Assembly (NCBI RefSeq): GCF_037969875.1 | Contig: NZ_CP150218.1 | Location: 4,278,001-4,342,000, forward strand | From: Paenibacillus sp. FSL R7-0337 | GTDB lineage: Bacteria > Bacillota > Bacilli > Paenibacillales > Paenibacillaceae | Length of the DNA stretch: 64,000 bases | Reading direction: 5' to 3' | Shown: piece by piece, positions 42,061 through 55,056 of the stretch | Layout of the letters: every line of letters starts with the position of its first letter | Numbering within the stretch: the stretch's first letter is position 1 | The notes under the pieces: generated by a model | What the model saw: the letters and a program-made list of their open reading frames with translations, nothing else | What the model was told of the DNA's origin: nothing | Databases searched by the model: none | Program-made: the position numbers and the translations under genes

Positions 42061-42660
42061 TTGTATTATCCAGAACCGCTAGCCAAGCTGATAGAAGCTT
42101 TTACACGTTTGCCCGGGATTGGCCCGAAGACGGCGGCCCGGCTGGCTTTTCATGTGCTGAACATGAAGGAGGATGAGGTGATTGATTTCGCCAAAGCCTT
42201 GGTCAGCGTCAAGCGTAATCTTCATTACTGCTCGGTCTGCTGCAACATAACGGATACCGACCCTTGCCGGATCTGCCAGGACAAAACCCGCGATGCTTCG
42301 GTAATCTGTGTGGTTCAGGACTCGAAGGATCTGGTGGCTATCGAACGTACCAAGGAATTTGACGGCTATTATCATGTGCTCCAGGGTGCAATCTCGCCTA
42401 TGGAAGGCATAGGGCCGGACGACATAAGGCTGAAGGAGCTGCTGACCAGACTCAGCGATGAGCGGGTGAAGGAGCTGATTATGGCGACCAACCCCAACAT
42501 TGAAGGGGAAGCCACCGCCATGTATATCTCGCGTCTTGTCCGTCCCTTTGAGATCAAGATCACCAGGATAGCCCATGGTTTGCCTGTAGGCGGCGATCTT
42601 GAGTATGCAGACGAGGTAACCCTGTCGAAGGCGCTGGAAGGCCGTCGTGAGCTGTTCTGA
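42061..42660 (+). CDS. recR: Recombination protein RecR
   Basis: 199 residues, TTG start with AAAGGAG upstream. HhH motif (LPGIGPKTAARLAFH), a C4 zinc finger (CSVCCNITDTDPCRIC) and a Toprim domain (VCVVQDSKDLVAIE, FDGYYHVLQGAISP). Works with RecF and RecO to load RecA at gaps. Ends dnaX-ebfC-recR; followed by a terminator. Confidence 0.97.
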   Translation: MYYPEPLAKLIEAFTRLPGIGPKTAARLAFHVLNMKEDEVIDFAKALVSVKRNLHYCSVCCNITDTDPCRICQDKTRDASVICVVQDSKDLVAIERTKEFDGYYHVLQGAISPMEGIGPDDIRLKELLTRLSDERVKELIMATNPNIEGEATAMYISRLVRPFEIKITRIAHGLPVGGDLEYADEVTLSKALEGRRELF

Positions 42661-42687
42661 CTGTTTTGCTGTTGTATTAAAAGTGTA

Positions 42688-42712
42688 GGGAGCCCTCGGG
42701 CTCCTTTTTTTA
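42688..42712 (+). terminator. recR terminator
   Basis: GGAGCC pairs with GGCTCC across CTCG, followed by TTTTTTTAT. Confidence 0.9.
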
Positions 42713-42862
42713 TTTCCTCAAGAACCGCTGATACACTGCTAAAAGTTCTGCTAAGACCCCTCTCCCGGTTCTAAGTTTGTCCCTATTCCGATATGTATGA
42801 GATTAACGGGTGTGAATCATAGTTGCATCTGCAGTTATTCATATATCTTAGGAGGGATTGCA

Positions 42863-43129
42863 ATGGGTTGGTGGAGTACCAAGTGGTTGAGCAGGAATGC
42901 GGATAAGGCAAAGGCAGTGGAGACGGAAGAGGAATGGGGCGCGGTGTACCATGAGGTGCGTAAAGCGCAGTCTGAATGGGAGCGGGCTTACCTGATGTTT
43001 GATGAGGCTCTGGGCCAGGATCAGATTGACTATGCGATCTATATCCTGGAGGCGGCTGAGCGTAAATATCAGATACACCTTAAGGATGCCAAGCGGCTGG
43101 GACTTAACCGGAGCCAGCTGCAAGTATGA
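42863..43129 (+). CDS. yaaL: YaaL family protein (DUF2508)
   Basis: 88 residues from ATG 42863 with TTAGGAGGG upstream; longer in-frame starts are rejected. Helical, charged, starting MGWWSTKWLSRN with VYHEVRKAQSEWERAYLMFDEA and YAIYILEAAERKYQIHLKDAKRLG, as in DUF2508. Function unknown; conserved between recR and bofA. Confidence 0.88.
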   Translation: MGWWSTKWLSRNADKAKAVETEEEWGAVYHEVRKAQSEWERAYLMFDEALGQDQIDYAIYILEAAERKYQIHLKDAKRLGLNRSQLQV

Positions 43130-43157
43130 ACAGACCGAGTCAACGAGGAGGAAAACG

Positions 43158-43424
43158 ATGCTAAGAACTGTAGCTATGGGTGTACTGATTATATCTGCAG
43201 CGCTGCTGATTCTGATTGTATTCAGGAAAAGATTGGGGTGGGCATGGCTGAGCGTATTTGGAACCCATCTTATATTGGCGGCACTCGGAATTTATATCGT
43301 TAATTTCTCAGGAGTTGTAAGTGATCTGCACATACCACTTAACCCCACAACCATAGGTGCTGTAACCATTCTTGGACTGCCGGGAGTGGCGCTGTTATTA
43401 GGTTTGAAATTAACTTTGTTTTAG
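43158..43424 (+). CDS. bofA: Pro-sigmaK processing inhibitor BofA
   Basis: 88 residues from ATG 43158 (GAGGAGG upstream). Two to three membrane helices, with GTHLILAALGIYIVNFSG and the conserved C-terminal NPTTIGAVTILGLPGVALLLGLKL. In sporulation BofA holds the intramembrane protease SpoIVFB inactive until engulfment is complete. Its position after recR-yaaL and immediately before an rRNA operon matches B. subtilis. Confidence 0.93.
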   Translation: MLRTVAMGVLIISAALLILIVFRKRLGWAWLSVFGTHLILAALGIYIVNFSGVVSDLHIPLNPTTIGAVTILGLPGVALLLGLKLTLF

Positions 43425-43427
43425 AGG

Positions 43428-43457
43428 TTGACGAAGGCTCCTGATTCATGATACATT
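43428..43457 (+). promoter_or_regulatory. rrn promoter P1
   Basis: TTGACG (43428-43433), 18-bp spacer, TACATT (43452-43457), directly after the bofA stop. Confidence 0.65.
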
Positions 43458-43534
43458 AAGTCTCGGCCCTTTGGACAGGAGATCTTCGGATCACTTGCTG
43501 AAAGCTAAAGCGAAAAAAGAAATTAAAAAAACGC

Positions 43535-43564
43535 TTGACTGAAACAAGGGTGCTGTGATATATT
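43535..43564 (+). promoter_or_regulatory. rrn promoter P2
   Basis: TTGACT (43535-43540), 18-bp spacer, TATATT (43559-43564). A CTTTGAAAACTGAAC leader motif follows at about 43616-43630, as in Bacillus rrn leaders. Confidence 0.7.
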
Positions 43565-43729
43565 ATAAAGGTCGCTGCTGAGACAAACATCAACGACAAA
43601 AGATGAGACATTGATCTTTGAAAACTGAACAACGAGTGAGTGGGAAATCACTTCGGTGAGATCCAAATTAGAGAATGTGAATTCTCGTCAGATGTTTCAA
43701 AATGAGCAATCGCTCTTTCTAAATACCAA

Positions 43730-45291
<1,562 letters not shown>

Positions 45292-45411
45292 TGGAGAATC
45301 GTCTTCTGCAATGAAGACATTCAAATCGGAAGCTTTGCTTCCAAAAAGAACCTTAGGGTTCGGACACTCACTCGTGTTCAGTTTTGAAAGAGCAAGTCTC
45401 TTTCGTATGCG

Positions 45412-45528
45412 TTTGGTGGCGATAGCGGAGGGGTTCCACACGTACCCATCCCGAACACGACCGTTAAGCCCTCCAGCGCCGATGGTACTTGGACCGAAGG
45501 GTCCTGGGAGAGTAGGACGCCGCCAAGC
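45412..45528 (+). rRNA. 5S ribosomal RNA, between 16S and 23S
   Basis: 117 nt: TTTGGTGGCGATAGCGGAGG, CCCATCCCGAACACG, GTACTTGGACCGAAGGGTCC, GAGAGTAGGACGCCGCCAAGC. Ends pair as expected. No 5S gene follows the 23S gene, so the operon order is 16S-5S-tRNA-tRNA-23S. Confidence 0.95.
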
Positions 45529-45575
45529 GAACAATCAATTCATTGATTGCTTCACTACTGTATGTTTTGTTATAT

Positions 45576-45652
45576 GGGCTTTTAGCTCAGTTGGTTAGAG
45601 CGCACCTCTGATAAGGGTGAGGTCGGTGGTTCGAGTCCACCAAGGCCCACCA
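45576..45652 (+). tRNA. tRNA-Ile (GAT)
   Basis: 77 nt with encoded CCA; anticodon loop CTGATAA; acceptor GGGCTTT/AAGGCCC. Confidence 0.97.
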
Positions 45653-45681
45653 TATAACAATCTTGAATTGAATACCTATTT

Positions 45682-45757
45682 GGGGCCATAGCTCAGCTGG
45701 GAGAGCGCCTGCCTTGCAAGCAGGAGGTCAGCGGTTCGATCCCGCTTGGCTCCACCA
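45682..45757 (+). tRNA. tRNA-Ala (TGC)
   Basis: 76 nt with encoded CCA; anticodon loop TTGCAAG; acceptor GGGGCCA/TGGCTCC. Confidence 0.97.
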
Positions 45758-45932
45758 ATTATTCTTTACAACAGTATATGCAACATCTTGATCCTTGAAA
45801 ACTGGATACCGAAACGAATTTGCGTTTTAGAACATCTTTTAGCTGAAACTTGTGTAAGCAAGTTGAAATAGTTATTAGTTGCTACAAAGTGAAGGTTTTT
45901 GATTGTGCAAACAAGCAAAACACCGGAACGTT

Positions 45933-48857
<2,925 letters not shown>

Positions 48858-48940
48858 AAATTTCTATCACGCAGATTTGTTTCGGATTCAGTTTTCAGGA
48901 ATCAAGTTCCTGTGCGGATTTACATGGCTACCATTAATTT

Positions 48941-49032
48941 GGAGAGATACCCAAGTGGCTATAAGGGGACCCTCTGCTAAGGGGTTAGACTGCGTAAGCG
49001 GTGCGAGGGTTCGAATCCCTCTCTCTCCGCCA
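48941..49032 (+). tRNA. tRNA-Ser (GCT)
   Basis: 92 nt with long variable arm and encoded CCA; anticodon loop CTGCTAA; acceptor GGAGAGA/TCTCTCC. First of eight tRNA genes after the 23S gene. Confidence 0.96.
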
Positions 49033-49056
49033 TTATAAATCCAATACTTGTAGTGT

Positions 49057-49133
49057 GGCGGCGTAGCTCAGCTGGCTAGAGCGTACGGTTCATACCCGTG
49101 AGGTCGGGGGTTCGATCCCCTCTGCCGCTACCA
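49057..49133 (+). tRNA. tRNA-Met (CAT), elongator
   Basis: 77 nt with CCA; anticodon loop TTCATAC. Starts GGCGGCG like Bacillus elongator tRNA-Met, without the C1-A72 mismatch of initiators. Confidence 0.93.
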
Positions 49134-49142
49134 TACATACCC

Positions 49143-49218
49143 GGAGGCTTAGCTCAGCTGGGAGAGCATCTGCCTTACAAGCAGAGGGTCGGGGGTTCGA
49201 ACCCCTCAGCCTCCACCA
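49143..49218 (+). tRNA. tRNA-Val (TAC)
   Basis: 76 nt with CCA; anticodon loop CTTACAA; acceptor GGAGGCT/AGCCTCC. Confidence 0.96.
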
Positions 49219-49251
49219 TTTTTATTTTTGAATTGTATTGCCTTACACCGT

Positions 49252-49327
<76 letters not shown>

Positions 49328-49345
49328 TTTTTAAGAGCAAATTGT

Positions 49346-49423
49346 GGAACCGTGGTGTAGTTGGCCTAACATGCCTGCCTGTCACGCAGGAGATCGCGGG
49401 TTCGAATCCCGTCGGTTCCGCCA
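49346..49423 (+). tRNA. tRNA-Asp (GTC)
   Basis: 78 nt with CCA; anticodon loop CTGTCAC; acceptor GGAACCG/CGGTTCC. Confidence 0.96.
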
Positions 49424-49450
49424 TTTTTTTGTTTTTCAGGCTTTTTTCAT

Positions 49451-49526
49451 GGCTCGGTAGCTCAGTCGGTAGAGCAAAGGACTGAAAATCCTTGTGTCGG
49501 GGGTTCGATTCCCTCCCGCGCCACCA
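49451..49526 (+). tRNA. tRNA-Phe (GAA) with an acceptor-stem mismatch
   Basis: 76 nt with CCA; anticodon loop CTGAAAA. Acceptor strands GGCTCGG and CCGCGCC pair except T4 opposite C69, where an A is expected. Confidence 0.93.
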
Positions 49527-49531
49527 TACAT

Positions 49532-49614
49532 GGAGGCTTAGCGAAGTGGCCAAACGCATCAGACTGTAAATCTGCTCACGTACGTGTTCGGTGGTTCGAA
49601 TCCATCAGCCTCCA
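49532..49614 (+). tRNA. tRNA-Tyr (GTA)
   Basis: 83 nt with a long variable arm; anticodon loop CTGTAAA; acceptor GGAGGCT/AGCCTCC. The 3' CCA is not encoded (TCC follows the discriminator A). Confidence 0.95.
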
Positions 49615-49625
49615 TCCCTTTTTAT

Positions 49626-49698
49626 GAGCCATTAGCTCAGTTGGTAGAGCACCTGACTTTTAATCAGGGTGTCGAAGGTTCGAGTCCTTCATGGCTCA
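49626..49698 (+). tRNA. tRNA-Lys (TTT)
   Basis: 73 nt; anticodon loop CTTTTAA; acceptor GAGCCAT/ATGGCTC. The 3' CCA is not encoded. Confidence 0.96.
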
Positions 49699-49711
49699 TC
49701 TTAAATCAAAC

Positions 49712-49742
49712 GGTCATCACTTTAGGTGGTGGCCTTTTTTTG
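49712..49742 (+). terminator. Terminator of the rrn-tRNA operon
   Basis: GGTCATCAC pairs with GTGGTGGCC across TTTAG, followed by TTTTTTTG. Confidence 0.85.
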
Positions 49743-49844
49743 TATTTGATATATGTTTCAATAATGCTCATAAGCGCAAATTCCGCATTTTACAGCAAAA
49801 TATGATAAAATAAGCGAAAAAAGCAAAAGTGGTGGAGAATGGTG

Positions 49845-50945
49845 ATGATGGATAGTGAGGGTTTGCGTCAAAAATTGGAGCAACTCACCGGAAAGAGGAC
49901 CGGAATCAAGCAGCTGGGGAGGCAGCATTCCGCTTCACTTTTTGGCATAGGTACGGATAAGGATCAGGAATTGCCGGTCATTCATGAGGGATATCTTTGG
50001 CTTCCCCTCTATGAGAATGATGGCCGTGTTACAACAGTATGGGTGGAGACAGAAGGGCTGTCACCGCTTGAGCTGCAATTGGTGAATTATGCCGGGCGCA
50101 ATTTTGCGGTAGCACTGAAGGCAACCGGCTTCAAGGAAGAAGGAGAGATGGAGGCAAGGCAGCTTAGCGGATGGCTGAACGCCCAACTGGAGCAGGAGAA
50201 GGACGATGCGGAGATCCCGGATGAAATCTCACTGAAGGGCCGGCTGTTCGGAGATATGATTCCCTTCATGCTGGTAAGCGAGAATGTTCATAATCCGCAA
50301 ATGACGTATCGCTCCTTAATGAAGCTGCTGCGCAGTTATTTCGAGAATGATGTATTGCTGGTTCCTCTGCAGGATAAGGAATGGTTAATTTTAGCCCGTA
50401 AGGAACTCCTCACTGACGGAGATGATAAAGAGGATGAGGAAGAGAGTGCTGAGGATTTGCTGTCACAGACTTCTATGGGGCTGCATGAACTGATTGCGAG
50501 CGAGTGGGTGGGCGTCTTTCATCTTGCAGTCTCTCCAGCCATTATTCCGGTTAAAGGTCTGACGGGAGCAGTCGCCTTGCTGCGGGAGACTATTATTCTT
50601 GGCCGCATCTTCCAGGTAGGGGATTACATTCATCTGCCGTGGGAGCTGCACATGGAGCGGCTGGTTAACAGTATTCCAGATGACCGGCGGAGACAACTGC
50701 TGGGCCAGATCGGTGATTATACAGCGGTACTGGCGGATAAGGAACTGCTACTGACGCTGGATACCTTTTTTGAAATGGACTGCAATGTCAGTGAAACCGC
50801 CAAGAAGCTGTACATTCACCGTAATACGTTGCTCTACAGGCTGGACAAAATCAAACAGGAAACGGGTGCCGATGTCCGCAGCTTTGGGGATGCCGCTATT
50901 GTGAAGCTTGCCATGTTATTGTATAAAGTGACGAAAAGAAAATAG
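49845..50945 (+). CDS. PucR/CdaR-type transcriptional regulator
   Basis: 366 residues from ATG 49845, 7 nt after GGAG (ATG 49848 is adjacent; ATG 49839 is too close). The C-terminal PucR-type helix-turn-helix is clear: LLTLDTFFEMDCNVSETAKKLYIHRNTLLYRLDKIKQETG. The N-terminal two-thirds has no catalytic motif and probably senses a ligand or binds another protein; an acidic stretch (DGDDKEDEEESAEDLL) lies in the middle. Immediately upstream of the sugar ABC ATPase gene on the same strand, so it may regulate carbohydrate uptake (inference). Confidence 0.85.
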   Translation: MMDSEGLRQKLEQLTGKRTGIKQLGRQHSASLFGIGTDKDQELPVIHEGYLWLPLYENDGRVTTVWVETEGLSPLELQLVNYAGRNFAVALKATGFKEEGEMEARQLSGWLNAQLEQEKDDAEIPDEISLKGRLFGDMIPFMLVSENVHNPQMTYRSLMKLLRSYFENDVLLVPLQDKEWLILARKELLTDGDDKEDEEESAEDLLSQTSMGLHELIASEWVGVFHLAVSPAIIPVKGLTGAVALLRETIILGRIFQVGDYIHLPWELHMERLVNSIPDDRRRQLLGQIGDYTAVLADKELLLTLDTFFEMDCNVSETAKKLYIHRNTLLYRLDKIKQETGADVRSFGDAAIVKLAMLLYKVTKRK

Positions 50946-51054
50946 GTTTTTTGTGAACCTTACAAATAGCCATGAGGCCGGCTCTGGGGTAAGATAAGTG
51001 TACAAGAAAGCGTTTGATTTTCTAATCCAATAATAGACTCGAGGGGGAAATACA

Positions 51055-52176
51055 ATGGCAGGCGTACGTTTAGAGCATATTTTCAAAAAATACCCGGGTT
51101 CCGATAAAGCAACAGTAATCGATATCAATCTTGATATTAAAGATAAGGAATTCCTCGTACTGGTTGGTCCTTCCGGTTGCGGTAAATCCACAACCCTGCG
51201 TATGATCGCTGGTCTGGAAGAAATCTCTGAAGGTAAAATGTACATTGGTGACCGTGTAGTGAATGACGTTGCTCCTAAAGACCGTGATATCGCGATGGTA
51301 TTCCAATCCTACGCCTTGTACCCGCACATGAGTGTATATCAGAACATGGCTTTTGGTCTGAAACTGCGCAAAGTGAAGAAAGAAGAAATCGACAAGAAAG
51401 TGCGCGAAGCAGCAAGAATCCTGGATATCGAGCATTTGCTGGATCGTAAACCTAAGGCACTGTCTGGTGGTCAACGTCAGCGTGTCGCTCTAGGCCGCGC
51501 TATTGTCCGTGATCCACAAGTCTTCTTGATGGATGAGCCTCTTTCCAACTTGGATGCTAAACTTCGTGGTCAAATGCGTGCTGAAATCACTAAGCTGGTT
51601 AAACGCCTTGAAACCACTTGTATCTATGTAACGCATGACCAGACAGAAGCAATGACAATGGGTGACCGTATCGTAGTTATGTACGACGGTATCATTCAGC
51701 AGGCTGCTTCCCCTGAAGAACTGTACAATGAGCCTACGAACCTGTTCGTAGCCGGATTTATCGGTTCCCCTACAATGAACTTTATCAACGGAACTCTTTC
51801 CGAAGTGAACGGCGCTGTTCGTTTCCGCGCAGAGAACCTTGATGTTGAAGTGCCAGGCGGCAAAGCTACAATCCTGCGTAACAAAGGCTTCATCGGTAAA
51901 GATGTAATTATGGGCGTTCGTCCAGAAGACATCCATGAAGAGCCAGTATTCCTGGAAGCTTCCCCTAACACAATCTTCACTTCGATGGTTGATGTTACGG
52001 AAAACCTTGGTCATGAAATGCTCCTCTACTTGAGCGGTCTTGGCAATAACACTGTAATTGCGCGTGTAGATGGACGTTCCACTACCCGTGAAGGCAGCAA
52101 GCCTAGATTGGCCATCGACATGAACAAAGTCCACATCTTCGATAAAGAATCCGAACTTAACGTTCTGCTGGGATAA
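51055..52176 (+). CDS. msmX: Multi-sugar ABC transporter ATP-binding protein (MsmX/UgpC type)
   Basis: 373 residues. ABC ATPase with Walker A GPSGCGKST, Q loop FQSYALYPHM, signature LSGGQRQRVALGRA, Walker B VFLMDEP, H loop THDQ, and a C-terminal MOI/TOBE regulatory domain (GVRPEDIH). MsmX energises several carbohydrate importers in Bacillales; no permease or binding-protein genes adjoin, which fits such sharing. Strong codon bias suggests high expression. Followed by a terminator. Confidence 0.93.
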   Translation: MAGVRLEHIFKKYPGSDKATVIDINLDIKDKEFLVLVGPSGCGKSTTLRMIAGLEEISEGKMYIGDRVVNDVAPKDRDIAMVFQSYALYPHMSVYQNMAFGLKLRKVKKEEIDKKVREAARILDIEHLLDRKPKALSGGQRQRVALGRAIVRDPQVFLMDEPLSNLDAKLRGQMRAEITKLVKRLETTCIYVTHDQTEAMTMGDRIVVMYDGIIQQAASPEELYNEPTNLFVAGFIGSPTMNFINGTLSEVNGAVRFRAENLDVEVPGGKATILRNKGFIGKDVIMGVRPEDIHEEPVFLEASPNTIFTSMVDVTENLGHEMLLYLSGLGNNTVIARVDGRSTTREGSKPRLAIDMNKVHIFDKESELNVLLG

Positions 52177-52209
52177 GATCTCTGCAGGGTGAACATAGTT
52201 TATAATGAA

Positions 52210-52238
52210 GAAAGCCGCCTGGTTAGGCGGCTTTTTCT
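52210..52238 (+). terminator. msmX terminator
   Basis: AAGCCGCC pairs with GGCGGCTT across TGGTTA, followed by TTTCTTG. Confidence 0.9.
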
Positions 52239-52405
52239 TGTAATGATCATGGTGGATTGGAACGATAACAGCTGGGGTTAAGATTGCATTCACTGGCATA
52301 ATCCATTAAGATAGCAGGAGAATTACCTGTAGCTGGAATGGATAAAGATGTAACCGGTATGCGGGGAAGCGGCATAAGCCGCGGGTGACGAAAGGACGGA
52401 CATAT

Positions 52406-53344
52406 ATGGCTAAGAAGGTAAAAGTATCGGAATTAGTGCAGCATTTTCAATTAGAGGTAGTATCCGGACATGATGGTCTGAAGAGACCGATAACAGTGGA
52501 TGATTTGAACCGTCCCGGGCTGGAAATGGCCGGTTATTTCGAATATTATCCGGAAGAACGTGTGCAGTTATTAGGCAAAACAGAACTGGCGTTCTTCTCT
52601 ATGCTCTCAGAGGAAGAACGGAAAAGCCGGGTACGCGGAATCTGTAACGACAATACCCCGTGTATCGTCATTACTCGTGGGCTGGATATTCCGCAGGAGC
52701 TTGTGGATATCAGCAACGAAAAGGGACTTCCGGTGTTGCGCAGCTCAATGGCGACTACGATTTTCTCAAGCAGACTGACCAGCTTCCTTGAGGGCAGACT
52801 GGCACCGACAGCAACAATTCACGGTGTTCTCTGTGATGTGTATGGGGTAGGGATGCTGATTACAGGCACCAGCGGCATTGGTAAAAGTGAAACAGCGCTT
52901 GAACTGGTTAAGCGCGGTCATCGCCTGATTGCCGATGATGCGGTGGAGATCCGCCAGACCTCGGATAATCAGCTTCATGGTACCGCACCGGAATTGATTC
53001 GTCACCTGCTGGAGATTCGCGGTGTAGGGATTATCAATGTTATGACGCTCTTTGGGGCAGGCGCTATCCGTAACCACAAGCGGATTACACTGGTGGTTAG
53101 ACTGGAAGCCTGGCAGCAGGACAAGCAGTATGACCGTCTGGGACTTGATGAGGAGACGACACGGATTATTGATACCGATGTGCCCCTGGTTACCATCCCT
53201 GTCCGTCCGGGACGTAACCTTGCTGTCATTATCGAGGTGGCTGCGATGAATTACCGGCTCAAGCAAATGGGCTTCAATGCCGCGCTGCAATTTACAAATA
53301 AACTTACAGCCACCATCTCAGAAGATATGGATGATCTGGATTAG
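52406..53344 (+). CDS. hprK: HPr kinase/phosphorylase
   Basis: 312 residues from ATG 52406 (AAAGGACGG upstream; GTG 52385 is upstream of it). P-loop GTSGIGKSETALELVKRGH, catalytic VADDAV-type block (LIADDAVEIR), EIRGVGIINVMTLFG and VTIPVRPGRNLAVIIEVAAMN are diagnostic. Phosphorylates or dephosphorylates HPr at Ser46, setting CcpA-dependent catabolite repression. Starts the hprK-lgt-ppaX-yvoF operon found also in B. subtilis. Confidence 0.97.
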   Translation: MAKKVKVSELVQHFQLEVVSGHDGLKRPITVDDLNRPGLEMAGYFEYYPEERVQLLGKTELAFFSMLSEEERKSRVRGICNDNTPCIVITRGLDIPQELVDISNEKGLPVLRSSMATTIFSSRLTSFLEGRLAPTATIHGVLCDVYGVGMLITGTSGIGKSETALELVKRGHRLIADDAVEIRQTSDNQLHGTAPELIRHLLEIRGVGIINVMTLFGAGAIRNHKRITLVVRLEAWQQDKQYDRLGLDEETTRIIDTDVPLVTIPVRPGRNLAVIIEVAAMNYRLKQMGFNAALQFTNKLTATISEDMDDLD

Positions 53345-53356
53345 GAGTGTGAGAGC

Positions 53357-54388
53357 ATGTTTTATTCACTAGCGATTAACCCGATTGTCTTCTCTATTGG
53401 ATCGCTGCCGGTTCACTGGTATGGCCTGATTCTGGGTCTTGGTGCGCTTACCGGGTTATTCCTATGTATTCAAGAAGGCAAACGCTTCAACATTCCACAG
53501 GAGTTCTTCATGGATATGCTGTTGCTGGGTTTGCCATCGGCTATTATTGGGGCGCGTCTATACTTCGTAGCCTTCAAGTGGGAAGACTATAAGGATAACC
53601 TGCTTGATATCTTCAAGGTGTGGAATGGCGGTATTGCGATTTATGGCGCCTTAATCGGTGCGATTATCTGCGCGATTATTTATTTCCGCTATAAAGGCTA
53701 CCCGTTCTGGCGTATCGTGGATATCTGTGCTCCCGGACTGCTCGCCGGCCAGATGATCGGCCGCTGGGGGAATTTCATCAACCAGGAAGCCTATGGCGGC
53801 GTGGTAGAGGAATCGTTCCTGCGGGATAAGCTGCATTTGCCGGACTTTATCGTTAATCAAATGTACATAGGGGATGCTTTTCACCATCCAACCTTCCTGT
53901 ACGAATCACTCTGGAGTCTGCTGGGCATTTTGCTCCTCTTGGTGCTGCGCCGCCAGAAGTTCGTACGTGCCGGAGAAATCTTCATGTCTTACTTCATCTG
54001 GTACTCCATCGGCCGCTTCTTCATTGAAGCTCTGCGTACGGACAGCCTTGCCTTTGACGGCAGCAGCGGTGTGGCAGCCTTCATTAACGGGCTATGGAGT
54101 CCGATGAAGTGGATGGGCTTCGAGCAAGGATACCTTGATCCGGCTTACGGGAATATCCGCATCTCTCAGCTGCTCGCGCTATTCATCATTATTGCTGCCG
54201 TTGCCTTGATTATTGTTCGGCGGGTAAGTGGTCAGCCGAAGGATCATTACCTGGACCCGATCATTAGCACCAAACCGGCAGCAGCGGATACTGTGGTTCC
54301 AGAGAGTGCTGCTAATACGCCTCAGAAGCCTTCTCAGCCTGTTCAGCAGGTGGAAGATCCCTCTGAAGATAAGGAAACAAAGGAGTAA
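53357..54388 (+). CDS. lgt: Prolipoprotein diacylglyceryl transferase
   Basis: 343 residues, seven membrane helices. Signature GRWGNFINQEAYGG (about 134-147), HWYGLILGLG near the N-terminus with the conserved His-Gly region, and the FLYESLWSLLG segment. Transfers diacylglycerol from phosphatidylglycerol to the lipobox cysteine. The C-terminal 45 residues form a hydrophilic tail rich in Pro/Ala/Glu, longer than usual. 12 nt after hprK. Confidence 0.96.
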   Translation: MFYSLAINPIVFSIGSLPVHWYGLILGLGALTGLFLCIQEGKRFNIPQEFFMDMLLLGLPSAIIGARLYFVAFKWEDYKDNLLDIFKVWNGGIAIYGALIGAIICAIIYFRYKGYPFWRIVDICAPGLLAGQMIGRWGNFINQEAYGGVVEESFLRDKLHLPDFIVNQMYIGDAFHHPTFLYESLWSLLGILLLLVLRRQKFVRAGEIFMSYFIWYSIGRFFIEALRTDSLAFDGSSGVAAFINGLWSPMKWMGFEQGYLDPAYGNIRISQLLALFIIIAAVALIIVRRVSGQPKDHYLDPIISTKPAAADTVVPESAANTPQKPSQPVQQVEDPSEDKETKE

Positions 54389-54396
54389 TACAATCA

Positions 54397-55056
54397 ATGA
54401 TAGAATGCGTGTTATTTGATCTGGACGGAACGATTGTGAATACGAATGAGCTGATTCTTAATTCATTCATGCATGCGCTGAAGGAGAATAATCTGCCGGT
54501 TCTGACCCGTGAACAGATCATTCCCCTGATGGGAACTACACTTCAGCAGCAGCTAGGCGCGTTCTCCGGCCTCGAGCCGAAGGATATAGAAGTGCTGGAA
54601 CGGTCCTACCGTTCGTACAACAATGCGCATCACGATGAGCTGGTCCGTTCTTTTCCAGATGTGAACGAGACGATGGAGGAGCTGCAGCGCCGGGGGATCA
54701 AGCTTGGGGTGGTGACCACCAAGATCCGGCCTAACACATTGAAGTCGCTGGAGATGTTCGATCTGCTAAAATATATGGAGACGATTGTTACGGTGAATGA
54801 TGTGACTCATCCGAAGCCGCATCCGGAGCCAGTGCTCACGGCAGTTGCCAATCTGGGTGTTGATCCGGCCAAGACACTGATGGTAGGTGACAGTGCTGTC
54901 GATATTCAGTCTGCGAAGGCAGCAGGAGTTCGTGTAGCCGCTGTAGCCTGGTCGCTTAAGGGTGAGGCTGTGCTGCGCACCTATGAACCGGATTACATCA
55001 TCCAGGAGATGAAGGACTTGTACTCTATTGTGGAGCAGGAGACTATGCAGCCGTGA
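54397..55056 (+). CDS. ppaX: Pyrophosphatase PpaX (HAD family)
   Basis: 219 residues. HAD motifs: I LFDLDGTIVNT, II VVTTK, III HPKPHPEP, IV MVGDSAVDI. PpaX hydrolyses the pyrophosphate that HprK releases when it dephosphorylates HPr, which explains its place in the hprK operon. Overlaps the next gene by 4 nt. Confidence 0.92.
   Translation: MIECVLFDLDGTIVNTNELILNSFMHALKENNLPVLTREQIIPLMGTTLQQQLGAFSGLEPKDIEVLERSYRSYNNAHHDELVRSFPDVNETMEELQRRGIKLGVVTTKIRPNTLKSLEMFDLLKYMETIVTVNDVTHPKPHPEPVLTAVANLGVDPAKTLMVGDSAVDIQSAKAAGVRVAAVAWSLKGEAVLRTYEPDYIIQEMKDLYSIVEQETMQP

Noticed and set aside
51005..51018. AGAAAGCGTTTGAT as a CcpA cre site before msmX
   Set aside because: About four mismatches to the cre consensus, mostly in the right half.
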